Below are positions 11,347 to 20,227 of a stretch of DNA of 64,000 nucleotides, one piece after another. The position numbers and the translations under genes were made by a program. Source of the stretch: Oceanospirillales bacterium (GTDB lineage: Bacteria > Pseudomonadota > Gammaproteobacteria > Pseudomonadales > Balneatricaceae); the NCBI GenBank assembly GCA_018223185.1, contig JAAEYW010000029.1, positions 1-64,000 of the forward strand, in the 5' to 3' direction. The number at the start of each line of letters is the position of its first letter. Position 1 is the stretch's first letter. The notes below the pieces were generated by a model. It saw only the letters and a list, made by a program, of their open reading frames with translations. It searched no databases and was not told where the DNA came from.

Positions 11347-12602
11347 TGAAACGCGTATTTATCCTGCTGCTGGCATTTATGTTTGCCGGCACCTGGATTG
11401 GTCAGAAGATGATCCAGGATTCGGGTTACACTCTGTTCGCCTACGGTCAGACCACCATAGAGATGAGCCTGTGGGTCTTTCTGGTACTGATTGTCGCGCT
11501 GTTTTTTGCGCTGCACTGGGGAATTAACCTGTTCAATCGTTCGCTCAAATCCGGCAGCCGCCTGCGTCTCTGGAGCGGCAGTCGTAAAAGCCGCATCGCC
11601 CATGACAAAACCCTCAAGGGCCTGATCGCCCTCTCTGAAGGCAACTGGTGGAAAGCCCAGCGGCTGTTATCCATCTCAGCAGACAATGCAGACCTGCCAC
11701 TGGTCAACTATCTGGCGGCAGCCCATGCAGCCCAGGAACAGGGCGATGAAAATGCCTGCGACGAGCTGCTGCAGAAAGCCAGAGCATCAACACCGGAAGC
11801 AGAGATCGCGGTCGGCATCAACCAGGCACAGACCCAACTGGCCCGGGGACAGCTCGAATCCAGCCTGGCCACCCTGCTAAGCCTGCGAAAAAAAGCACCG
11901 AAAAACACCTATGTGATGAAGCTGCTACGTAAAGTTTATATTCAACTGAACGACTGGCAGGCAGTAAAAGCTCTGATTCCGGAGCTGCGTAAGCATAAAG
12001 CACTCAAGCCTGATGAACTGCTTCAAACTGAACAGCTCTGCTACCAGAAACTGCTGGAGCTGAGCATCATTCTTCCGGACAGTAATTCGTCCGAAGATAA
12101 GCGTAAAGCCCTGGCAGAGACCTGGCACAACATGCCCGGTCAACTGACCCAGGACGATGTTCTGGCGCGCCATTACACCCGCCTTCTGGTCAACATCGGC
12201 GCCGAAACCAAAGCGGAACCGGTCATCCGCGACCTGATAAAGCGCCACTGGGATAACGAACTGGTTAACCTCTACGGCCGCATTGAAGGGGAAAATCCTA
12301 AGAAGCAACTGGATACCGCCCGTGGCTGGCTCAAAGATGATCCGCTCAACCCCGACCTCCTGCTGACGCTGGGGCGCCTGTCCCAACGCAATCAGCATTG
12401 GGGCAAAGCAATTACCTACTTCGAACAAAGCCTGGAACAAAGCCCAAGAGCCGAAACCCTCAGCGAACTGGCAAGACTGCTGAAACACCTGGGCGAAACC
12501 GACAAAATGCGCCAACTGATGGATAAGCACCTTTCAGTTATTGGAGGAGGACTGCCAGCGCTGCCGTTGCCGCAAAAAGGCACGAAGATCGCGCCTTTAT
12601 AG
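11346..12602 (+). CDS. hemY: HemY-like TPR membrane protein
   Basis: Protein of 418 residues with two N-terminal transmembrane helices (about 3-19 and 38-63) in the HemY N-terminal domain, followed by a soluble tetratricopeptide-like helical region (for example NPDLLLTLGRLSQRNQHWGKAITYFEQSLEQ split over two repeats). This is the proteobacterial HemY found after hemX and is unrelated to protoporphyrinogen oxidase HemY of Bacillus. It is thought to assist a late heme step or its assembly; the exact activity is unproven. The start overlaps the hemX stop by one base (TGATGA). Confidence 0.9.
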   Translation: MKRVFILLLAFMFAGTWIGQKMIQDSGYTLFAYGQTTIEMSLWVFLVLIVALFFALHWGINLFNRSLKSGSRLRLWSGSRKSRIAHDKTLKGLIALSEGNWWKAQRLLSISADNADLPLVNYLAAAHAAQEQGDENACDELLQKARASTPEAEIAVGINQAQTQLARGQLESSLATLLSLRKKAPKNTYVMKLLRKVYIQLNDWQAVKALIPELRKHKALKPDELLQTEQLCYQKLLELSIILPDSNSSEDKRKALAETWHNMPGQLTQDDVLARHYTRLLVNIGAETKAEPVIRDLIKRHWDNELVNLYGRIEGENPKKQLDTARGWLKDDPLNPDLLLTLGRLSQRNQHWGKAITYFEQSLEQSPRAETLSELARLLKHLGETDKMRQLMDKHLSVIGGGLPALPLPQKGTKIAPL

Positions 12603-12824
12603 AGCAGTCGCTAGAACGTCGCTTCGCGACTCGCTAGACGGGCTGCGCCCTTGCTCGAAAAAGCTAAAAAAATAGCCTTCGGCTCTTTTTTTTTTACGCT
12701 TGTTTCTTTCCGCTTTTTCTAGCTACTGGCAAGTCGCGAAGCGACGTCTAGCGAGCAACGCGCTCTTCGTTGCGGTCTGCTCGCGAGCTCAACGAGCGAA
12801 ATCTAGCAAGTCGCGAAGCGACGT
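12603..12824. repeat. Cluster of REP-like palindromic repeats
   Basis: A non-coding stretch of 222 bases between the convergent hemY and uracil-DNA glycosylase genes. The 16-base element AGTCGCGAAGCGACGT occurs exactly three times: inverted at 12616-12631 and direct at 12732-12747 and 12809-12824. Each is flanked by CTAG-containing sequence (CTAGCAAG..., ...CTAGCGAG) and each can fold on itself through GTCGC/GCGAC. The third copy ends flush against the stop codon of the downstream minus-strand gene. Inverted plus direct copies around a terminator resemble REP/BIME elements. No transposase is present nearby. Confidence 0.75.
12667..12695 (+). terminator. Terminator between hemY and the glycosylase gene
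   Basis: A short hairpin AGCC-TTC-GGCT (12674-12677 with 12681-12684) is flanked by seven A on the left and a run of ten T (12686-12695) on the right, so the A and T tracts lengthen the stem. It works as a terminator for hemY and, through the A tract, possibly for the opposite gene. Confidence 0.65.
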
Positions 12825-13421
12825 CTAACCACTAGCAACTAAAAAACGAACCCGCCTTTGCAACTCCGGCACCAGTTCTTCCTCAAACCATGGGTTTCGC
12901 TTCAGCCAGACGTTATTGCGTGGACTGGGGTGGGGCATGGGAAAAATGTCGGGGGCCTGATCCCGACAACAATAATCCCGCCAGTGGGAGACTATCTCCG
13001 TGACTGACCCCTTCTCTTGCAGATGCCAGGCCTGTGCATACTGGCCAACCACCAATATCAGTTGCAGGTTGGGTAAACGGTCCAGCAGTAGCTGTCGCCA
13101 CTGGGTAGCGCACTCCTTGCGCGGCGGCAGGTCGCCGGACCTGCCGCTGCCAGGAAAGCAGAATCCCATCGGCAGTATCGCCAGCTGTTTCGGGTCATAA
13201 AACGTTTCGGGGGGAATGCCCATCCACTGTCTCAAGCGGTCACCGCTGGGGTCATTAAAAGGGATACCGGTTTCGTGCACCCGCCGGCCAGGCGCTTGGG
13301 CAGCCACTAAAATGCGGGCTTCGGAATCAAACTGAAAGACCGGACGTACACCATCTGGCAGATAAGGAAGGCAGAGGTCGCAGGCTTTTATGCGGGCTAT
13401 CAGCTGCTGATCAGATTCCAT
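12825..13421 (-). CDS. Uracil-DNA glycosylase family protein
   Basis: A 198-residue protein of the uracil-DNA glycosylase superfamily (PF03167 type). The first motif, AQAPGRRVHETGIPFNDPSG, lies at about residues 41-60 and resembles the GxAPG(xx)E motif of family 4-like enzymes. The second motif, PHPSPRN, lies near residue 165. Cysteines C17 and C20 in DLCLPYLPDG could be ligands, but the usual four Fe-S cysteines of family 4/5 are not all evident. A role in base-excision repair is inferred from the family; activity on uracil is not assured. The start overlaps the end of the upstream methyltransferase by 11 bases, so the two are probably co-transcribed. Confidence 0.8.
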   Translation of the reverse strand: MESDQQLIARIKACDLCLPYLPDGVRPVFQFDSEARILVAAQAPGRRVHETGIPFNDPSGDRLRQWMGIPPETFYDPKQLAILPMGFCFPGSGRSGDLPPRKECATQWRQLLLDRLPNLQLILVVGQYAQAWHLQEKGSVTEIVSHWRDYCCRDQAPDIFPMPHPSPRNNVWLKRNPWFEEELVPELQRRVRFLVASG

Positions 13422-14619
13422 AAGCTGTCTCCTTTCGGGCAGACAACATAATATTACGCGGAGTAACCGAGCGGTCGCAGAAGGTACCTAACTCAACACG
13501 GTAATCATGGGCCTCCAGGTCTGCAACGAGATCCAGCACCAGCCATAGTTCAATTGCGCGACGGAAACTGTTGCGCAGTAAAGATAATCGCATCACCTCA
13601 TTATAGCGCTGCCACCCTGATGCCTCGAACGCCACCCATACAACCTCTGGAGGCAGTTGCAACTGCTCACGCTCAGCAAGCTTATGGCAGAATCCACAGA
13701 AGCTGAGTTGCAGCCACGCTTTGTTAACCGGTTTCATTGATTGATACGTCTTACTGCCCAACACCCGGTTTCGCAGTTCTACAAAGCCTAGTTTCCAGGC
13801 CATCTCCCGGTCACGGATGAGCACCTCCCGTTGCCCGGCAGTAACTGTTTCGGTAACCGCCAGACGCAGATCATCCCGACTCAGCTGAAGCGATAACCCC
13901 TCTGTTCTGGGTTGATACTGTTGTTCAACGCCAAAGGCATAGCAGCAGGGCACAATATCCAGTGCTGCCAGATTCTGATGAATGGCAACCTGCTCCAGAG
14001 TGCGGTGCAGCTCGCCACAGGCGTGAAGAGCGATGGCATGCTGACCCGCACCGTCCAGCTGCAACCCAGGCTGCAACAGATCGATCACTCTGAAGTGCTG
14101 TGGAATACCAAAGCGCCGGGCCTGTTGTTCTCCCATGTGACAGAGATCCGCATTCCATTCTAACGTGGTCACCGGCTGCTGCCAGCTTCTCCCGAGTAAT
14201 CGCCCCAGATGTCCTTTGCCGCCACACCACTCTAACAGAGGGGATTGCACCGGCCCGATGCCGCGGGCAAATGCTTCAATCTGAGTACGTTTACGTCCAG
14301 GAATACCATCAAAAAAACGGTTCTCAGGCGGACAGTATTCCGCGGGCTGACGCTCAGGTAACCGGCACAACTGTTTCAGGGGAGCGATCTGCGGCAGGTA
14401 ACAACCGATCCAGTCAGGCAGAGCCAGCAGATCACTATTGAGATGCTGCAACTGCTGATCATCCAGTGCCAGCAATGCCTCAGTCAGTTCGGGATACTCA
14501 TTACACCATTCAGGCCGATGCAGTTTGAACGGCTGAGGACGCCACAGAGGAGCCGTTGCACAAAGCAACTGATCAAGTTGCAGCAACCGCTGGCGCCAGT
14601 ATGTAAGAGGTGTTGTCAT
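13411..14619 (-). CDS. SAM-dependent methyltransferase (Methyltransf_32-like)
   Basis: A 402-residue protein with a class I SAM-binding motif LLEWCGGKGHLGRLLG at residues 128-143 and a downstream acidic residue in TTLEWNADLC that would bind the ribose. It is unusually rich in cysteine and histidine around the catalytic region (ALHACGELH, DIVPCCYAFG, SFCGFCHKLAERE), like the GSTCD/Methyltransf_32 group. The substrate is unknown; an RNA or small-molecule substrate are both possible. It forms a tightly overlapped pair with the glycosylase-family gene downstream. Confidence 0.8.
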   Translation of the reverse strand: MTTPLTYWRQRLLQLDQLLCATAPLWRPQPFKLHRPEWCNEYPELTEALLALDDQQLQHLNSDLLALPDWIGCYLPQIAPLKQLCRLPERQPAEYCPPENRFFDGIPGRKRTQIEAFARGIGPVQSPLLEWCGGKGHLGRLLGRSWQQPVTTLEWNADLCHMGEQQARRFGIPQHFRVIDLLQPGLQLDGAGQHAIALHACGELHRTLEQVAIHQNLAALDIVPCCYAFGVEQQYQPRTEGLSLQLSRDDLRLAVTETVTAGQREVLIRDREMAWKLGFVELRNRVLGSKTYQSMKPVNKAWLQLSFCGFCHKLAEREQLQLPPEVVWVAFEASGWQRYNEVMRLSLLRNSFRRAIELWLVLDLVADLEAHDYRVELGTFCDRSVTPRNIMLSARKETAYGI

Positions 14620-14755
14620 GTCGCTATTCTAATCGCCCGCTCTGATCTGATAAACAGCCATTTCTAATCATGTCAGCCCAGGACTGTAATCATCTGTTCA
14701 TCTTTTTTAAAGGCTACTGTCATTTTCAGCCGCCATACTGCCCTCAAACTGATTG

Positions 14756-15559
14756 ATGGACAGTGATATGCAGAATATCCACACCATGTTTATCTCGGAT
14801 GTGCATCTGGGAACGCCGGATTGCCAGGCTAAACTCCTGAGTGAAGCCCTGACCAGACTTGCCCCCAGCAAGCTCTATCTGGTGGGTGATATTATTGATC
14901 TGGCAGCGATGCGAAAGAAAGCGGTTTTGCCACAGGATCAGCAGCTGCTGATTGGTCAGCTCTGGCAGATGACTAAAGATGGTTGCGAGATTATCTATAT
15001 TCCCGGCAACCACGATGCACCGATGCGCAAGATCTGCGGCTTAAAGCTGGGCAAACTGCAGATCCGTCGTAAAGCGATCCATAAAACCCGTGATGGTCGC
15101 CGTTTTCTGGTATCTCACGGGGATGAGTTCGATGGCCATGTCCGTATCCATCCGCTGATGCTGTTACTGGGAGATCAGGGACATCAGCTGTTGCTCTGGC
15201 TTAACCGCAGCTACAACAAGCTGCGTCAGTGGCTGAATATGCCCTACCGTTCACTGGCGGCGATGATAAAACAGCGCTTCAGTACTGCACAGCGCTATAT
15301 TGAAAATTTTCAGCACGCCGCCTGCACCGAAGCCAGCCGGCAATCACTGGATGGGTATATTGGCGGCCATATCCATCAGGCCGGGTTCATCCATCTGAAA
15401 GGTGCGCTGTATTGTAATGATGGCGACTGGGTTGAGCACTGCACCGCACTGGTAGAAACCGATAGCGGCAAATTGCAACTGCTGGAGTGGCCAACGATGA
15501 AAATTATCAGCGAACCTGCAGCTCCGATGCAAATCGCGACAGAGCTGGCTCGCACTTAA
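14756..15559 (+). CDS. LpxH-like metallophosphoesterase
   Basis: A calcineurin-type phosphoesterase of 267 residues. Metal-binding motifs appear in order: SDVHLG (near 14-19), GDIID (near 44-48), GNHD (near 82-85), a histidine in SHGDEFDGH, and GHIHQAG (near 201-207). The family contains UDP-2,3-diacylglucosamine diphosphatases that make lipid X for lipid A, and the long loop with QLLLWLNRSYNKLRQWL resembles LpxH-like paralogues rather than E. coli LpxH itself. Whether it is the lipid A enzyme or a paralogue cannot be decided here. An ATG four codons later (14768) is an alternative start; neither has a strong ribosome site. Confidence 0.8.
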   Translation: MDSDMQNIHTMFISDVHLGTPDCQAKLLSEALTRLAPSKLYLVGDIIDLAAMRKKAVLPQDQQLLIGQLWQMTKDGCEIIYIPGNHDAPMRKICGLKLGKLQIRRKAIHKTRDGRRFLVSHGDEFDGHVRIHPLMLLLGDQGHQLLLWLNRSYNKLRQWLNMPYRSLAAMIKQRFSTAQRYIENFQHAACTEASRQSLDGYIGGHIHQAGFIHLKGALYCNDGDWVEHCTALVETDSGKLQLLEWPTMKIISEPAAPMQIATELART

Positions 15560-15647
15560 TCAGAGCTGTGCGTCACTCTGCAGCTCTGTTCTTCAGTCTC
15601 TGCGACCGTTATTGTAGTCATCACACCAGCTGAAGAGATTATCAATA

Positions 15648-15860
15648 ATGAGTTCATCAATACCGGGGGCCAGTCAGAACCACGCTGATACGTGGGTCTG
15701 TGCCTGCAGAAATATCCGCCGGCAAGCGTTTATTAAAGCCATTAAACAACACCAGCTCACCACTATTGAAGCGGTGAGGCAGGTAACTGACATCAACACC
15801 GCCTGTGGCATCTGTTATGAAACGGTGCTGGCACTTCTGGATGAAATAAACCGCAGGTAA
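15648..15860 (+). CDS. BFD-like [2Fe-2S]-binding protein
   Basis: A 70-residue protein with cysteines C18, C20, C53 and C56 in the pattern CxC...CxxC, as in bacterioferritin-associated ferredoxin (BFD-like domain). The core VCACRNIRRQAFIKAI ... TACGICYETV matches the family. BFD proteins donate electrons to bacterioferritin to release iron, but no bfr gene is in the window, and the domain also occurs in other redox proteins. It lies 88 bases after the phosphoesterase gene. The ATG at 15648 has only a weak purine stretch upstream. Confidence 0.78.
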   Translation: MSSSIPGASQNHADTWVCACRNIRRQAFIKAIKQHQLTTIEAVRQVTDINTACGICYETVLALLDEINRR

Positions 15861-15945
15861 TAGTGGCGCCAAGCATCGTATCCGTCTGGATAAAATCAGA
15901 TCCACTTTGCCGGGCAGTTAATCCACGTTAGTCTCAAACGCCACA

Positions 15946-15984
15946 ACTCACGCCCACAACTCATACCCAAAACTCATACCCAAA
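15946..15984. repeat. 13-bp tandem repeat, three copies
   Basis: ACTCACGCCCACA is followed by two perfect copies of ACTCATACCCAAA (15959-15971 and 15972-15984), then ACTTGGG. It lies 3' of the LysR-type gene in non-coding DNA. The last unit and following bases also form CCCAA...TTGGG, which could help terminate the LysR transcript. Confidence 0.8.
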
Positions 15985-16019
15985 ACTTGGGCGACACCAG
16001 GTCTTCAGCTCATCAGTAT

Positions 16020-16871
16020 TTACAGTCGCTGCGCAGTATTTTTCGCCAGCAGCGCGGTCCGGCCAGAACCGATATCCGGATGTGAGCGTGCCGCACACTG
16101 CAGCACGATCTCCACCATTGGCAGTTCCGGCAATCCCAGTTCAGCAGGTAGCCGGTAGAGATCGGGAGGTACACAGCAGGAAGACAACGTCGTTATCGCT
16201 TCACCCCGTCTGACCAGTTCAATCAGCAACGCACAGTTACCACTGATACAAATCACCTCAAAAGGACGCTCCTGCTTCATCAGGCCGTCCACCGCAGTAC
16301 TGTGAAACTTACAGTCAGGCTCCACCAGTACAAGCGGGATCTTGCTGTCTGTATCGAGGAACTCCGCCGAGGGAGCCACCCACACCCCTTTATCCTGCAG
16401 TAACAGATAGCCTTCCTCAGTTTCCGGGCGACGGGTAAGGATTGTCAGATCCAGTTCGCCCTTATCAATCAGGTCACGAAGCTGCGCAGATGAGCCGGTA
16501 CGCACCTGTACCTGCAAGCCCGGCAGTTGTTTCTGAATCTCAGACAGCAGCTGAGGCAGCACACCGGTGACATAATCATCCGGGCACCCCAGCAACAGAG
16601 GTCGGGATTCACCTTCAACGGCCATCACCCCCAGCGCCTCATCATGCAACGTCATAATCCGTCGGGCATAGCTCACCAGCTTCTGCCCGTCATCGGTCAG
16701 TTGCAGCTCTCGCCCCTCTTTCAGAAACAGTCTTTTACTGAGCTGTTCCTCCAGCCGTTTCATTTGCATGCTGACCGCTGACTGGGTACGAAAGACCTGT
16801 GCCGCCGCCCGGGTAAAACTACCGGTATCGACGACGGCGATAAAAGTGCGGAGCAGTTCATGATCAAGCAT
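16020..16871 (-). CDS. LysR-family transcriptional regulator
   Basis: A 283-residue regulator with the N-terminal winged helix-turn-helix (LLRTFIAVVDTGSFTRAAA, then QSAVSMQMKRLEEQL, residues 4-45) and a C-terminal effector-binding domain from about residue 90. It is divergent from a glutathione S-transferase gene across 135 bases, the classic layout in which the regulator controls the neighbour and itself. Its effector cannot be read from the sequence. Confidence 0.9.
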   Translation of the reverse strand: MLDHELLRTFIAVVDTGSFTRAAAQVFRTQSAVSMQMKRLEEQLSKRLFLKEGRELQLTDDGQKLVSYARRIMTLHDEALGVMAVEGESRPLLLGCPDDYVTGVLPQLLSEIQKQLPGLQVQVRTGSSAQLRDLIDKGELDLTILTRRPETEEGYLLLQDKGVWVAPSAEFLDTDSKIPLVLVEPDCKFHSTAVDGLMKQERPFEVICISGNCALLIELVRRGEAITTLSSCCVPPDLYRLPAELGLPELPMVEIVLQCAARSHPDIGSGRTALLAKNTAQRL

Positions 16872-16962
16872 CAGCAGTATTAATACCTGTTATCAGATTT
16901 ATTCGTTTGTCGGACAACTAATTAAGCGCCAGACTCAGGTCTAAATCAATCAGCTTAACAAA

Positions 16963-16998
16963 CTGAATAAACAACTGAATAAACAACTGAATAAAAGG
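16963..16998 (+). repeat. 12-bp tandem repeat overlapping a ribosome binding site
   Basis: The unit CTGAATAAACAA occurs twice (16963-16974, 16975-16986), and a third unit, CTGAATAAAAGG (16987-16998), carries the AAGG of the ribosome binding site for the GST gene at 17007. Copy-number change would alter the leader but not the spacing from ribosome site to start. Confidence 0.85.
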
Positions 16999-17006
16999 AT
17001 TTTAAT

Positions 17007-17648
17007 ATGCAACTGATCATCGGTAATCACAACTACTCAAGCTGGTCTCTGCGGGCCTGGCTTCTGCTGCGTCAGTTTGAGCTGGAGTTTGAAACGGTAC
17101 GCATCGCCCTCTTTACTCCCGGCTCTGCAGAACTGATCAGGGGTTACAACCCGGCGGGGAAAGTCCCGGTGCTGCGGGATAACACACTCACCGTCTGGGA
17201 CTCGCTGGCGATCTGCGAATATATCAGCGAGCAGCACCTTGATGGCAAAGGCTGGCCTGCAGATCAGGCGTTGCGCGCCCACGCCCGCAGCAGCTGTGCC
17301 GAGATGCACACCAGTTTTATGGCTCTGCGTCACGCCCTGCCGATGAACTGCCGCCGCACAGTGGAAAACTTTACTATTTCAGCGGAAGTACAGCAGGATA
17401 TCGACCGTATCATCCAGCTCTGGAGCGAGGCCCTGAGACTGAGCGAATCAGAACAGTTTCTCTACGGAGAGTTCTCCATCGCCGATGCCTTCTATGCCCC
17501 GGTAGTCTTCCGTCTGACCGGTTACGGCGTCAGACTGCCTGCACAACTTCAAGCCTACTGCGAGCGGGTACTGGCTCTGCCCGCTTGCCAGGAATGGCTG
17601 AAGCTGGCACAACAGGAAAGCGAAGTGATTGAGGAAGAAGAGGTGTAA
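17007..17648 (+). CDS. Glutathione S-transferase family protein
   Basis: A 213-residue cytosolic GST. The N-terminal thioredoxin-like domain (about 1-80) carries NYSSWSLRAWLLLR near the active site, with the serines at 11-12 as catalytic candidates, and the glutathione-binding segment NPAGKVPVLRD ... VWDSLAICEYI. The C-terminal helical domain follows. It probably conjugates or reduces small electrophiles; the substrate is unknown. AAGGA lies 8-11 bases before the ATG. It is likely controlled by the divergent LysR regulator. Confidence 0.92.
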   Translation: MQLIIGNHNYSSWSLRAWLLLRQFELEFETVRIALFTPGSAELIRGYNPAGKVPVLRDNTLTVWDSLAICEYISEQHLDGKGWPADQALRAHARSSCAEMHTSFMALRHALPMNCRRTVENFTISAEVQQDIDRIIQLWSEALRLSESEQFLYGEFSIADAFYAPVVFRLTGYGVRLPAQLQAYCERVLALPACQEWLKLAQQESEVIEEEEV

Positions 17649-17754
17649 CAGGCAGCTCGTTGAGACTGCTGAACGGCACTCACACAATAACTGTCTTACA
17701 ACGCGCGTAACTCAACGATTAAACCTTCCTTTAAACACAAGGCTTTTTCGAGCA

Positions 17755-17784
17755 ACCAGCAAGTCACGCTTTTTGTGACGTTCG
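17755..17784. repeat. Degenerate REP-like palindrome
   Basis: AGCAAGTCACGC ... GTGACGTTCGAACG resembles the outline of the 12.6-12.8 kb elements (AGCAAGTCGCG...GCGACGTCTA), with matching changes in both stem arms (GTCAC/GTGAC in place of GTCGC/GCGAC). It lies between the convergent GST and fba genes, the same type of location. Confidence 0.45.
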
Positions 17785-17801
17785 AACGACCCACTAAACA
17801 A

Positions 17802-17833
17802 AAAACGCTCCACGGCGAACCGGGGAGCGTTTT
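17802..17833. terminator. Bidirectional terminator between GST and fba
   Basis: A 10-bp perfect stem AAAACGCTCC/GGAGCGTTTT (17802-17811 with 17824-17833) and a 12-base loop, with A and T tracts outside. It is 20 bases past the fba stop on the minus strand and also faces the GST gene. Confidence 0.85.
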
Positions 17834-17853
17834 GATCTAACTAAATACAGATA

Positions 17854-18894
17854 TTACAAACCGTATTGATCTGCCATACCTTCCAGAGAGACCGGTACGA
17901 TCTTATCCGCATGCCCTGCAGTACCGAACGCTTCATAACGGGCGATACAGATCTCGCTCATCGCATCCATAGTCACTTTCAGGAATTTACGCGGATCAAA
18001 CTCTGACGGATTTTGCGCTAAGAAGCGACGTACCGCACCCGTGGATGCCAGACGCAGATCGGTATCGATGTTGACCTTACGTACACCGTGTCTGATTCCT
18101 TCTACGATTTGCTCAACCGGCACACCGTAAGTCTCTGGAATTTCACCGCCAAACTCATTGATAATCGCCAGCCACTCCTGTGGAACAGAAGAGGAACCGT
18201 GCATCACCAGGTGAGTGTTCGGAATCCGGTCATGTATCGCTTTAATGCGATCAATCGCCAGAATATCTCCGGTGGGTGGACGGGTAAACTTGTAAGCACC
18301 GTGGGATGTACCACAGGCAATCGCCAAGGCATCAACACCTGTTTTAGCGACAAAGTCAGCCGCTTCTTCAGGGTCAGTCAGCATCTGGTCGTGAGACAGT
18401 GTACCTTCAGCTCCGACGCCGTCTTCTTCACCCGCCTGTCCGGTTTCCAGAGATCCCAGACAACCCAGTTCGCCTTCAACGGAAACACCGCAGGCATGTG
18501 CCATCTCTACGGTACGACGGGTTACTTCGACGTTATATTCATAATCAGATGGTGTCTTACCATCCTCTTTCAGGGAACCATCCATCATCACTGAGGAGAA
18601 CCCCATCGCGATAGAACGCTGGCAAATTGCCGGAGAGGTTCCGTGATCCTGATGCATACAGACCGGAATATGCGGGAACTCAGCGATCGCGGCCAGAATC
18701 ATATGACGCAGGAAGTTGGAACCCGCATATTTACGGGCTCCGGCTGACGCCTGAACAATAACCGGAGAGTTGGTTTTGTCCGCCGCTTCCATGATAGCGC
18801 GCATCTGTTCCAGATTATTTACGTTAAACGCCGGGATACCGTAGTCGTTCTCTGCTGCATGATCCAGCAGCTGACGCATACTGATAAGAGCCAT
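17854..18894 (-). CDS. fba: Class II fructose-bisphosphate aldolase
   Basis: Zinc-dependent aldolase of 346 residues that interconverts fructose 1,6-bisphosphate with glyceraldehyde 3-phosphate and dihydroxyacetone phosphate. The catalytic and metal motif HQDHG lies near residues 81-85, with [28 protein letters not shown] and NIDTDLR following. The length and the loop [11 protein letters not shown] fit the Calvin-cycle-like (CbbA) subtype seen in Pseudomonas. It is the last gene of tkt-epd-pgk-fba on the minus strand, 93 bases after pgk. Confidence 0.96.
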   Translation of the reverse strand: MALISMRQLLDHAAENDYGIPAFNVNNLEQMRAIMEAADKTNSPVIVQASAGARKYAGSNFLRHMILAAIAEFPHIPVCMHQDHGTSPAICQRSIAMGFSSVMMDGSLKEDGKTPSDYEYNVEVTRRTVEMAHACGVSVEGELGCLGSLETGQAGEEDGVGAEGTLSHDQMLTDPEEAADFVAKTGVDALAIACGTSHGAYKFTRPPTGDILAIDRIKAIHDRIPNTHLVMHGSSSVPQEWLAIINEFGGEIPETYGVPVEQIVEGIRHGVRKVNIDTDLRLASTGAVRRFLAQNPSEFDPRKFLKVTMDAMSEICIARYEAFGTAGHADKIVPVSLEGMADQYGL

Positions 18895-18987
18895 ATGTTC
18901 ACCTTTTGAAATTGTCAGACCGGTTGATCGGCCTTAAATTCTATATTTAGCAGCACAGCAAAGCGCGGCTATTAAAATAATGTTTAA

Positions 18988-20148
18988 TTAAGCACGTGAC
19001 TCGAGCATCGCCACCGCTGGCAGTACTTTTCCTTCAACAAACTCGAGGAAAGCACCACCGCCGGTAGAGATATAAGACACCTGCTCAGCAATTCCATACT
19101 TATCCACAGCCGCCAGAGTGTCACCGCCTCCGGCGATAGAGAAGCCTTTATTTTCAGCGATAGCCAGCGACAGCACTTTAGTGCCTTCGCCAAACTGATC
19201 AAACTCAAATACGCCGACCGGTCCGTTCCAGATAATAGTGCCGGCTTCTTTCAACAGCTCGGCAAGGTTCGCAGCTGACTGAGGGCCAATATCCAGAATC
19301 ATATCATCGTCAGCAACCTCATCGACCAGCTTAACCGTCGCGATGGCCGTTTCAGCAAACTCAGTTGCAACCACCACATCGACCGGCAGTGGAATATTCA
19401 CTTTTTCCATCAGCGCTTTCGCGGTAGGAATCAGATCATGTTCGCACAGAGACTTACCCACCGGCTTACCCGCTGCCGCCAGGAAAGTATTGGCAATACC
19501 ACCACCAACAATCAGCTGATCAACTTTGTCAGACAGGGACTCCAGTACGGTCAGTTTAGTTGAAACTTTCGAACCACCAACGATAGCCGCCATTGGCCGG
19601 GCCGGTTTATCCAGCGCTTTGGCCAGAGCGTCCAGTTCACCCGCCAGTAGTGGGCCGGCACAGGCAACCGGGGCAAACTTAGCCACACCATGGGTAGAAG
19701 CCTGAGCGCGGTGCGCAGTACCAAACGCATCCATGACATAGATATCACAGAGGGCAGCCATCTTCTCAGACAGCGCTTCATCGTCTTTTTTCTCACCGAC
19801 GTTGAAGCGTACGTTTTCCAACAGCACAACATCACCTTCAGCGACCTCGAAACCACCATCAAGCCACGCCTTAATCAGCGGCACTTCGCGTCCCAGCAGG
19901 CTACTCAGGTGGGTAGCAACGGGAGCCAGAGAGCTAGCTTCATCATACACGCCCTCTGCAGGACGACCCAGATGAGACATCAGCATCACTTTAGCACCCG
20001 CAGCCAGTGCGTGTTGTATGGTTGGCAATGAAGCACGGATACGGGCATCGCTGGTAACCTTGCCATCCTTGACGGGCACATTGAGATCTTCACGGATCAG
20101 AACACGCTTGCCCTTCAGATCCAGCTCGGTCATTTTCAATACGCTCAT
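18988..20148 (-). CDS. pgk: Phosphoglycerate kinase
   Basis: A monomeric 386-residue kinase that transfers phosphate between 1,3-bisphosphoglycerate and ADP. The N-terminal substrate-binding segment is [14 protein letters not shown] (residues 15-28), SHLGRP follows near residue 60, and the C-terminal nucleotide segment contains WNGPVGVFE and AGGGDTLAA. It lies between epd and fba, in a cluster serving gluconeogenesis and lower glycolysis. The start at 20148 gives the usual [16 protein letters not shown]. Confidence 0.97.
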   Translation of the reverse strand: MSVLKMTELDLKGKRVLIREDLNVPVKDGKVTSDARIRASLPTIQHALAAGAKVMLMSHLGRPAEGVYDEASSLAPVATHLSSLLGREVPLIKAWLDGGFEVAEGDVVLLENVRFNVGEKKDDEALSEKMAALCDIYVMDAFGTAHRAQASTHGVAKFAPVACAGPLLAGELDALAKALDKPARPMAAIVGGSKVSTKLTVLESLSDKVDQLIVGGGIANTFLAAAGKPVGKSLCEHDLIPTAKALMEKVNIPLPVDVVVATEFAETAIATVKLVDEVADDDMILDIGPQSAANLAELLKEAGTIIWNGPVGVFEFDQFGEGTKVLSLAIAENKGFSIAGGGDTLAAVDKYGIAEQVSYISTGGGAFLEFVEGKVLPAVAMLESRA

Positions 20149-20227
20149 AATATTTCCTGCTTTGTAGTCTAAAAATTTAAAGTACCGTCTTCAAAGACCA
20201 TACCCTGGAATTATATCCTGACTCGTC

